A stretch of DNA of 40,263 nucleotides from Gammaproteobacteria bacterium. GTDB lineage: Bacteria; Pseudomonadota; Gammaproteobacteria; Steroidobacterales; Steroidobacteraceae. Made by a program: the position numbers and the translations under genes. The stretch is from positions 1 to 40,263 of the forward strand of contig JAQGOG010000108.1 in NCBI GenBank assembly GCA_028293765.1. Reading direction: 5' to 3'. The notes beneath the pieces were generated by a model, which made no database searches, was not told the DNA's origin, and worked only from the letters and a program-made list of their open reading frames with translations. This document shows positions 34,661-40,263 of the stretch, in pieces; within the stretch, counting starts at the first letter, position 1, and every line of letters begins with the position of its first letter.

Positions 34661-35257
34661 TTATAACTCCTGCTGTAGGGCGAGTAGCGCTGCGCGGTGA
34701 TCCCGCCAGATACGTGCCCACTCCAGCTTGAACCACGGTGTAAACTTTTCGGCGCCGCCGGCCAGCTCGGCCCGCAGCGCTTCCGGAGCGATCCAGCGCC
34801 ACGCCTGGATCTCGTTCCGGTCGATCTCGAGCGGCTCGGTGCAACGGCCGATGAACACCGAGCAGAGCTCCTGTTCGGCGCCCGCCGCATCGAACTGCGC
34901 CTGATACTGGAACTTGAACAAAAACCTTAACGGGCAACGCACGCCCAATTCCTCACGCAGCCGGCGATGAATCGCGGTCTCCATGCTCTCCGCCCGCCGC
35001 GGATGGCTGCAGCAGCTGTTCGACCAGTACAGCGGCCAGAGACGTTTCGACGCTGCACGTTGTTGCAGCAGCAGCTCCCCGTCGCCATTAAAAATGAGCA
35101 ACGAGAACGCCCGATGCAAGACGCCCCGGCCGTGGTGGCACTCGGCCTTGCTGAGGTGCCCTACTTCGCGGTCGGCTTCGTCGACGAGGATGAGGGATTC
35201 GGAATCGGCGGCGACTTCGCCTGCGCTGCAGCGACTCTCCCGAACTTCATCCGTCAT
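34661..35257 (-). CDS. idi: Isopentenyl-diphosphate delta-isomerase, type I
   Basis: 198-residue Nudix-type IPP isomerase, which balances IPP and DMAPP. The catalytic cysteine lies in YWSNSCCSHPR and the Nudix-derived glutamate region in AIHRRLREELGV; HRAFSLLIFNGDGELLLQQRA is the family's metal/diphosphate region. ATG at 35257 (MTDEVRES) has GGAG nine bases upstream; a GTG 27 bases earlier is less likely. First gene of the idi-hpnH-ispA operon. Type I Idi is dispensable in MEP-pathway bacteria, so placing it at the head of a hopanoid operon suggests a need for high DMAPP flux. Confidence 0.94.
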   Translation of the reverse strand: MTDEVRESRCSAGEVAADSESLILVDEADREVGHLSKAECHHGRGVLHRAFSLLIFNGDGELLLQQRAASKRLWPLYWSNSCCSHPRRAESMETAIHRRLREELGVRCPLRFLFKFQYQAQFDAAGAEQELCSVFIGRCTEPLEIDRNEIQAWRWIAPEALRAELAGGAEKFTPWFKLEWARIWRDHRAALLALQQEL

Positions 35258-35330
35258 AACGACAACTCCACACGGTGCGAACACGTTCCTGCGGCGAACC
35301 GTGGGCTACGCCATGAGCATTCATCCGTAC

Positions 35331-35359
35331 ATGATAACTGTGTGACAGTCGTTCGCCAA
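35331..35359 (-). promoter_or_regulatory. Sigma70-like promoter of the idi-hpnH-ispA operon
   Basis: On the minus strand, TTGGCG (35359-35354, 4 of 6 consensus) and TATCAT (35336-35331, 5 of 6) are separated by exactly 17 bp. The predicted transcript would have a leader of about 65 bases before idi. Confidence 0.5.
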
Positions 35360-35396
35360 AGCAATCTTAAGAGAGAGGGACCGGCATCGTGTGCGT

Positions 35397-35429
35397 AAAA
35401 AGCCCCCCGGCGGCTCACTCGACGGGGCT
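35397..35429 (-). terminator. Rho-independent terminator of the Rieske oxygenase gene
   Basis: Read on the minus strand, AGCCCC (35429-35424) pairs with GGGGCT (35406-35401), followed directly by a run of five T (35401-35397). The stop codon of the oxygenase gene lies inside the loop. This isolates the gene from the idi operon downstream. Confidence 0.72.
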
Positions 35430-36512
35430 GCCACAGCGGCCCAGTACGCCGCGCAGGTCACGTATCGCTGGAAAGACCTCGTTATTCCAGTCGGCGCCTT
35501 GCGCGTCGTAGGCCCTCTGCTCGTGCTCGACGATGTCCTTGTCCTCGGCGAAGATTCTCTCGGTGAACCAGGTCACGAACGGCCACACCGCGTGGATGAG
35601 GCCGGGAACCGGCGGCTTTTTTACGGACAGATAACCGTAGGTGCGATTGGTGCGCTGCTCAGTATCCAGCGGCGTGTAGCCCAGCCACACATCGAGCACG
35701 GGATCGCTGCTCAGCTGGATGTCGCGTCCGATCCAGACTCTCAGACTCTGGGTCGGGTAGTCGGTGCGAATGCGCATGTGGTCGGAGAAATCCTTCTTCG
35801 GCTCGCCGCGTTTGCGCACGAGATCCACGATCACTTTCTCACCCATCGACGGTTTGCCCGCGGTCCGGCTGAAACTGTATTCGACCTCGGCCCAGTCCTC
35901 ACCGTGTTGGCGGCCGATGCACTGGGCCTTGATCGAGCCCATCTGCTTGCGATGCATGAACTGGTGATTCATGTCGAACAGGTTCTCGTGCATGAACGTG
36001 TAGTGGCAGGCCACTTCACGATTCAGGCGCCGCGTCTTGTAGTCCTTGCGCTGCGAGGAGCCGAGCGTCTTCGGCAGGCGGCTTTCCGCGAGCAACGGGT
36101 CGCCGGGAAACACGAAAATGAGGCCGTCGACCTCGCGCGCCGGATAACTCTTCACTCCATTCGGGAGCCGCTCCTTCCCAAGATACGGCACATCCACGCA
36201 CTTCCCGCTGCAGTCGTAGGCCCAGCCGTGATAATGGCACTTGAGCTGCTCGCCGATGACCACTCCGAGGTGCAACGGCACCTGGCGATGGGCGCAGCGA
36301 TCTTCGAGGGCGAACACTTTGCCGCTGCTGCCGCGATACAGAACGATGGGTTCGCCGGCGAAGCGGCGGCCGAGGGTCTTGCCGACCTGCAGCTCATCGG
36401 ACCAGGCGACGGCGTACCAGTAATCGGGATGCGCGCCGACGCGACGCAGATCGAACGCGTTGGCCGAGTTCGCCGTCGGCAGGCTTACCAGGTTCGAACT
36501 ATCTTCCGACAT
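35415..36512 (-). CDS. Rieske non-heme iron oxygenase, oxygenase subunit
   Basis: 365-residue ring-hydroxylating-type oxygenase alpha subunit. The Rieske 2Fe-2S ligands are Cys73 and His75 (DRCAHRQ) and Cys92 and His95 (KCHYHGW). The catalytic iron site is NLFDMNHQFMH with Asp178, His181 and His185 and the bridging Asn175. No reductase or ferredoxin gene is next to it. Relatives with the LFDMNH site include enzymes acting on sterols and other lipids, and the position between a terminator and the hopanoid operons raises hopanoid or sterol-like substrates, which is inference. GGAG lies eight bases before the ATG. It is a single-gene unit with its own terminator. Confidence 0.9.
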   Translation of the reverse strand: MSEDSSNLVSLPTANSANAFDLRRVGAHPDYWYAVAWSDELQVGKTLGRRFAGEPIVLYRGSSGKVFALEDRCAHRQVPLHLGVVIGEQLKCHYHGWAYDCSGKCVDVPYLGKERLPNGVKSYPAREVDGLIFVFPGDPLLAESRLPKTLGSSQRKDYKTRRLNREVACHYTFMHENLFDMNHQFMHRKQMGSIKAQCIGRQHGEDWAEVEYSFSRTAGKPSMGEKVIVDLVRKRGEPKKDFSDHMRIRTDYPTQSLRVWIGRDIQLSSDPVLDVWLGYTPLDTEQRTNRTYGYLSVKKPPVPGLIHAVWPFVTWFTERIFAEDKDIVEHEQRAYDAQGADWNNEVFPAIRDLRGVLGRCGSPVE

Positions 36513-36624
36513 CGAGTGCTCCAGACGGCGTTTCAGTCAGCAAGAGTAACGCGTCGATGAGCCCAACGGTCAAGGGGCACTCAAACGCCGCTAACGGTGC
36601 GCGCGCCACGAGCTAGAGTCAGAC

Positions 36625-36653
36625 TTAATAATATGCCGTAACATTATGATAAA
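36625..36653 (-). promoter_or_regulatory. AT-rich candidate promoter of the Rieske gene
   Basis: An unusually AT-rich island (36623-36655) in a GC-rich window. On the minus strand TTTATC (36653-36648) and TATTAA (36630-36625) are 17 bp apart, weak matches to -35 and -10. The leader would be about 105 bases. Confidence 0.3.
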
Positions 36654-36677
36654 CAGGTCGTTATTCTTGCGGAAGCA

Positions 36678-36914
36678 CTACGGCTCGTTGGCGGCACGCA
36701 CGTAAACGATCTTGCCCTGGAACCACGTCTCCAGCACCTGCGTATCCGCAACCTCGTCGGCGTTGCCCTGATCGGCCATTCGCAGAACGTCCCGATCCAT
36801 GACGATGAAGTCGGCGGACTTGCCCGTTTCCAGTGAGCCGGCTTCAGTGAGCTTGCCGGCTGCGTCTTTCCCGAAGGTTCGCTGCCTGTAGGGGCGCAGC
36901 GCCAAAGATGTTGG
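36678..36914 (-). pseudogene. 3' remnant of an amidohydrolase-family gene
   Basis: The C-terminal end of an amidohydrolase (YtcJ-like, amidohydrolase_3): EAGSLETGKSADFIVMDRD and VLETWFQGKIVYVR are the standard last strands and return of the small beta-sandwich domain. Only about 65 residues are convincing (36678-36880); upstream, the frame turns into arginine/serine-rich nonsense and the metal-binding barrel is gone. A second short protein-like piece (STEGNFYAVPPTLPNIFGA) occurs in another frame around 36900-36960. The break coincides with the start of the PIN-domain gene on the other strand. Confidence 0.6.
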
Positions 36915-36987
36915 GCAGCGTCGGCGGCACGGCATAGAAATTGCCTTCCGTGGACAGCGGCCGGACGCTACGCGACCTGCGTGACGA

Positions 36988-37413
36988 ATGGAGCCGATAG
37001 ATATCGCCGATCTCCCAGAGCACGCCCTGCTCGTGATGGACTCGGCACCGCTCATTTATTTTCTGGAAAGTCATCCAACCTTTGGACCACGGTTCAAGCC
37101 TGTGTTTGAAGCACACGCTGCCGGGCGTGTGCGCTTTGCGGTAACGACCATCACTGTCGCCGAGGTGCTGACGGGTCCGCTGCAAGCGCGCGACGAAGCA
37201 CTCGTCCGGCGCTACCGAGCCATCCTCGAGTCCTGGCAGTGCATCGACCTCGACGTCGGGATCGCAGAGAGCGCTGCAAGGTTGCGGGCTTCACTACACC
37301 TCAAGCTGCCAGACGCCGTCCAGGCAGCCAGCGCGCTCGCGATCAATGCCGCTGCACTCGTAACGCACGATCGCGATTTCTCAAAGGTTAAGTCCCTGCG
37401 CTTAATTTCGTGA
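36988..37413 (+). CDS. PIN-domain ribonuclease toxin (VapC-like), no antitoxin seen
   Basis: 141-residue PIN-domain protein of the VapC toxin type. The acidic active-site residues are all present: Asp18 (LLVMDSAPLIYFLE), Glu59 (ITVAEVLTGP), Asp109 (HLKLPDAVQAASA) and Asp128/Asp130 (VTHDRDF). These proteins are magnesium-dependent RNases that usually cut tRNA or rRNA. A VapB antitoxin normally lies immediately upstream, but 36881-36987 holds only amidohydrolase debris, and nothing downstream looks like an antitoxin either. ATG 36988 has no good ribosome-binding site; the core fold would also be retained from the internal ATG at 37036. Confidence 0.85.
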   Translation: MEPIDIADLPEHALLVMDSAPLIYFLESHPTFGPRFKPVFEAHAAGRVRFAVTTITVAEVLTGPLQARDEALVRRYRAILESWQCIDLDVGIAESAARLRASLHLKLPDAVQAASALAINAAALVTHDRDFSKVKSLRLIS

Positions 37414-37482
37414 CCTCGCAAGCTTCGTCCTTGCACGTCGCAATCGTGGCGCGTCGGGCGTAAAGGCCTGAACGCGCACCGA

Positions 37483-37893
37483 TCAACGAATGCTGGGACT
37501 GAGGCTGGTTCCGCGATGCTTGCGCTTATCGATCCGTTTGTGACGGCTGCGATCGGTGCCCGTGCGGGAGCGGGCTGATTTCTTCGCGATACCGGGTCGT
37601 CCCGACAGGGTGCGCTGCTTCGTCTTCTTACCACCCTTGTTGGGCCTTTTACGCGGCGCCCCCGGCTTCGCCTCCTCAGTGGGACGAACACCTTCCGCCC
37701 GCGTAGCCGGATCGCTCGCCTCCCTTCGTTTTCGGTGTAAAGCCATGGAGTCAGGAGCCTGCGGCGAGCGTCTCGCACTAGCCTTGATCACAGTCAATTT
37801 CGACCCGCTGACCGCCGGGTCTCCTCGACCATCGAGCGCTTCAATCTCACCGCATGGATCGAGGTCGATCAGCGCGAGGCCGAGCTTCTTCAC
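37483..37893 (-). CDS. Lysine/arginine-rich hypothetical protein coupled to the peroxiredoxin gene
   Basis: 136-residue protein that I do not recognise. The GTG start at 37893 overlaps the stop of the peroxiredoxin-like gene as GTGA, the coupling style used throughout the window. The first 35 residues (KKLGLALIDLDPCGEIEAL and following) look like an ordinary folded start; the last 90 are extremely basic, with KGGKKTKQR, RHKRIDKRKHRG and many Ser/Pro. Such tails bind nucleic acids or anionic polymers. An internal ATG at 37746 would give only the basic part. The amino-acid bias could also arise from GC-rich non-coding sequence, so this is a candidate gene. Confidence 0.45.
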   Translation of the reverse strand: MKKLGLALIDLDPCGEIEALDGRGDPAVSGSKLTVIKASARRSPQAPDSMALHRKRREASDPATRAEGVRPTEEAKPGAPRKRPNKGGKKTKQRTLSGRPGIAKKSARSRTGTDRSRHKRIDKRKHRGTSLSPSIR

Positions 37894-38507
37894 TCGAACT
37901 GATCCACGGCATTGCCCATCCGCACGATGACCTGCTTCAGGGACTTGCCATAGGGAAAGAACTCCTTTCTGTCCCCCCGATTCCATTTCTCACGCATCTC
38001 CGGCGTGTCGATCTTCCAATCGGGCCGGATGCGTCGCGTCACTTCACGCGCATCCTGCTGAAGCTCGCCGATGGAAGGCCGTCCCCAATACCAGTAGCCG
38101 TCGTAGATCTTGTAGATTCTCAGGCCCGGCTCGAGCACGAAGGTGTGCGGAATCATGGGATCGTTTTGCGGGTCGGTGTACTCGGGAATGTCCAGGTCTT
38201 TTTGGATAATGCGCTCCGTATCGTGCAGGAATGTCCAGTCCGCGCCGACGCCGAGCCGCAGCCCAATCGACTGCAAGAGATTGTCGGTCGTGATCGTGAC
38301 CAGGCGCGTGTACGCCACCGCGCACTGCTTCGAGAACTGCGTCAACTCGAGTAGCTGGAGCCGATCCTTCGGACAGTAGAAGCCGCGGTTCAGGGTAAGA
38401 ATCATCGGGTCATCGCCTTGCAGCACGGACAACTTGCGCAGCTTGTCGGTGTGATCCGGAAGCTCGTAGTCAGCGAGTGTCGCGCCTGCGCTGATTTCTG
38501 GTCGCAT
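37890..38507 (-). CDS. Peroxiredoxin-like (AhpC/TSA, redoxin) protein
   Basis: 205-residue thioredoxin-fold protein related to AhpC/TSA peroxiredoxins. YELPDHTDKLRKLSVL is the N-terminal strand-helix of redoxins, and MILTLNRGFYCPKDR places a candidate peroxidatic Cys45, although the usual PxxxTxxC context is replaced by NRGFYC. VGADWTFLHDTER corresponds to the later F-L-x-D strand and PHTFVLEPGLRIYKIYDG to the cis-Pro/strand region. It could be a peroxidase or an alkyl-substrate reductase of the DUF-type redoxin group. AAGGAG lies nine bases before the ATG. It heads a two-gene unit with the basic protein and is divergent from the aldo/keto reductase. Confidence 0.72.
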   Translation of the reverse strand: MRPEISAGATLADYELPDHTDKLRKLSVLQGDDPMILTLNRGFYCPKDRLQLLELTQFSKQCAVAYTRLVTITTDNLLQSIGLRLGVGADWTFLHDTERIIQKDLDIPEYTDPQNDPMIPHTFVLEPGLRIYKIYDGYWYWGRPSIGELQQDAREVTRRIRPDWKIDTPEMREKWNRGDRKEFFPYGKSLKQVIVRMGNAVDQFE

Positions 38508-38881
38508 GGACCGGTTCTCCTTCGCGGTTCCGGCACTAATGCTTGCGATGCGTCCGCGGTGATGCTGAGCAAAGTCGCTCCTTCGGCTGGCAGCAAGATC
38601 GGTTCCGCTGTCCCCGGAGCCGAAGAGACAGCCGGCGCGTCAGCTTCACGGCGGGCCAATCCGAAGCAGAGGCTTCTCGGCCGTGCAACGCATATACGAG
38701 ATTGATAGGCATCAACGTCCAATGGGCCCGCTCCGCCATAATGGCGTGGAGCTGCCGCTTTGTGCTGCGCGCATGCACGTTGGATGCTTTCCGTTGCACC
38801 ACCCCAATTGAGTCAGGGACCCACCAACGCCAGCAGGCGCGGCTGCATCGACTCCGAGCAGAAGCGCTCACGGGAGGCGAG
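38508..38881. other. Divergent intergenic region, no feature recognised
   Basis: A 374-bp gap between the divergent peroxiredoxin-like and aldo/keto reductase genes. Open frames run through it on both strands, but their composition is arginine/serine-rich and no motif appears. It ends in GGGAGG, the ribosome-binding site of the reductase. It must contain both promoters; I could not pick convincing hexamers. Confidence 0.4.
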
Positions 38882-39895
38882 ATGAATATGCATCAACGTC
38901 CGATTGGATCCACAGGAGTCGACATCACGGTGGTCGGCTTTGGAGCTTGGGCGCTTGGCGGAGGTGGCTGGCGCTATGGTTGGGGTCCGCAAGACGACAA
39001 CACATCCATCGCGACGATGCGGCACGCCGTGGAGAAGGGAGTGAACTGGATTGATACGGCTGCGGTGTACGGCCTCGGTCATTCGGAGGACGTCGTCGGC
39101 CGGCTGCTGCGTGAACTGCCGCAAGCCGGGCGACCGATGGTCTTCACCAAATGCGGCATGGTCTGGGACGAGAGCGACCCGATGACTGAGCCGCGCCGGG
39201 TACTCAAGCCGGAATCCATCCGGCGGGAGTGCGACGCGTCGCTGCGGCGATTGGGCATTGAGCGCATCGATCTCTATCAGTTTCATTGGCCCGACGAAAC
39301 CGGCACACCGGTTGAGGACTCCTGGACAGAGATGGTGCGACTGATAGAGCGAGGCAAGGTCCGAATGGGCGGCGTCTGCAACTTCGACATATCGCTACTT
39401 GAGCGATGTGAGACCATTCGACATGTGGATTCCCTGCAACCGCCTTTCTCGCTTATCCGTCGGGAAGCCGCCGCACGTGAGATTCCGTGGTGTGCCAGGC
39501 ACAATACCGGTGTGATCTGCTACAGCCCGATGCAGTCAGGATTACTGACTGACAATTTCACTGCCGATACTGTCAGTAAGCTGGCCCCAGATGATTGGAG
39601 GCGCCGCTACCCCGAGTTCCAGGAGCCCAGGTTGAGCCGCAATTTGGCGTTGCGGGATGCCCTTCGCCCCATCGCGGAACGGCACGGCGCAACCGTAGCT
39701 GCTACAGCGGTGGCATGGACGATATCTTGGCCCGGCGTCACTGCAGCCATTGTCGGAGCTCGTTCACCCCAGCAGGTTGATGGCTGGACAGGCGCAGCGG
39801 CCGTCAAGCTGACTCCTGCCGACTTGGAGGAGATTTCTGTCGCGATCCAGCGCACAGGTGCTGGGGCTGGCCCGACAATTCCTCCATCGCAGTAG
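38882..39895 (+). CDS. Aldo/keto reductase
   Basis: 337-residue NADPH-dependent aldo/keto reductase (TIM barrel). The catalytic tetrad is visible: Asp58 in NWIDTA, Tyr63 in AVYGLGHSE, Lys90 in VFTKCG and His135 in LYQFHWPDE. The C-terminal cofactor region has AAIVGARSPQQVD, the usual NADP phosphate-binding loop. Similar proteins reduce sugar aldehydes or methylglyoxal-type carbonyls. ATG 38882 is supported by GGGAGG five bases upstream; the longer in-frame extension upstream is arginine-rich and is rejected. A monocistronic gene; codon use and base composition look slightly less GC-rich than those of the neighbours. Confidence 0.93.
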   Translation: MNMHQRPIGSTGVDITVVGFGAWALGGGGWRYGWGPQDDNTSIATMRHAVEKGVNWIDTAAVYGLGHSEDVVGRLLRELPQAGRPMVFTKCGMVWDESDPMTEPRRVLKPESIRRECDASLRRLGIERIDLYQFHWPDETGTPVEDSWTEMVRLIERGKVRMGGVCNFDISLLERCETIRHVDSLQPPFSLIRREAAAREIPWCARHNTGVICYSPMQSGLLTDNFTADTVSKLAPDDWRRRYPEFQEPRLSRNLALRDALRPIAERHGATVAATAVAWTISWPGVTAAIVGARSPQQVDGWTGAAAVKLTPADLEEISVAIQRTGAGAGPTIPPSQ

Positions 39896-40263
39896 GATTA
39901 GCCAAACACGCCCGATCTGGACGAGCGGGTCCGAGGTGCGGCCGCGTTCCCGCATCGCCAATAGCAAAGGGTTTCAATTGGCCGGTCAGCGATCAAGACC
40001 CGCGCATCCGGCTCACCGGTTCGCGCGAAATTACGGCCGCTAACAGGCGGCCAGCGAATGGCTAATCCGCACCGTCGTCAATGAGGCAGTCTGCGACAGC
40101 ATCGCGACCATGAGCGATGCGCCGAGCAGAAGGTGCAGGAGCCGCGCGACGGTGAATGACCTGGATCTAAGTGGCGGTGGCTTCGCCACTTCGTCGACCA
40201 CACTGCCCCGATAGTGTCAGATTCCGCGGAGCTCACGTCTCCGTCGGTGTTCCTCACGCCCTG
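39896..40263. other. Right-end region, no gene recognised
   Basis: The last 368 bp contain no frame with recognisable motifs. A 50-codon minus-strand frame from about 40195 to 40040 (GTG start, one hydrophobic segment FTVARLLHLLLGASLMVAML) is possible, but it has no ribosome-binding site and no homologue that I recognise. Confidence 0.35.

Noticed and set aside
35391..36560. Plus-strand open frame opposite the Rieske oxygenase
   Set aside because: The minus strand has the full Rieske and iron-site motifs and a terminator; the plus frame has none.
40040..40195. 50-codon minus-strand frame with one hydrophobic segment
   Set aside because: No ribosome-binding site, no family recognised, and hydrophobic stretches occur by chance in this composition.
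1..40263. CRISPR arrays, tRNA or rRNA genes, insertion sequences and integrases
   Set aside because: Looked for regular spaced repeats, cloverleaf-like sequences and transposase or integrase motifs on both strands; none recognised by eye.

Overview
This is a GC-rich chromosomal window with dense coding on both strands and many four-base start/stop overlaps (ATGA, GTGA, TTGA). The large TonB-dependent receptor, two BamA-type or secreted envelope proteins, an Ada-AlkA fusion and a hopanoid cluster point to a Gram-negative proteobacterium. The receptor style and the cysteine-hydrolase/M20 neighbourhood recall gammaproteobacteria of the Steroidobacter/Nevskia kind, but that placement is an inference from impressions of protein style, not from a marker gene. 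I see no rRNA, tRNA, CRISPR array, insertion sequence or prophage.

Layout. 1-7502: the end of a surface-glycan cluster, with a Wzx-like flippase (cut by the left edge) facing a five-gene leftward operon (HxH hydrolase-like protein, AsnB-type amidotransferase, GlpD-like flavoenzyme, SAM methyltransferase, sugar epimerase). 7636-12548: a membrane sensor kinase that has lost its ATPase domain, an atypical NRAMP-family transporter and an Ada-AlkA DNA-alkylation repair protein. 12545-19710: an uptake/catabolism group with a TonB receptor, an exported metallo-beta-lactamase-fold hydrolase, a LysR regulator divergent from an isochorismatase-fold cysteine hydrolase, and an exported M20 peptidase. 19797-21909: a glutathione transferase and a BamA/TamA-type outer-membrane barrel.

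21888-25184 is the oddest part. An apparently intact phosphonopyruvate decarboxylase lies between two genes whose middles are missing: a 2-aminoethylphosphonate aminotransferase (phnW) and a nucleotidyltransferase. Their starts and ends still overlap their neighbours as in a working operon. A third truncated reading frame ends on the start codon of an HpnL-type membrane protein. I read this as the eroded remains of a phosphonate (probably phosphonolipid or phosphonoglycan) operon lying against the hopanoid genes.

25368-35257 is a compact hopanoid-synthesis region. One leftward, translationally coupled operon holds squalene synthase, squalene-hopene cyclase, hpnG and hpnA. A divergent dxs faces a second leftward operon of idi, hpnH and ispA. 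Together they supply isoprenoid entry (Dxs), IPP/DMAPP balance (Idi), farnesyl diphosphate (IspA), squalene (one-enzyme SQS instead of HpnCDE), hopene (Shc), adenosylhopane (HpnH) and ribosylhopane (HpnG). A Rieske oxygenase sits immediately upstream of idi with its own terminator.

36513-40263 is an accessory stretch: a 3' remnant of an amidohydrolase, an orphan PIN-domain (VapC-like) toxin, a peroxiredoxin-like protein coupled to a lysine/arginine-rich protein, and an aldo/keto reductase.
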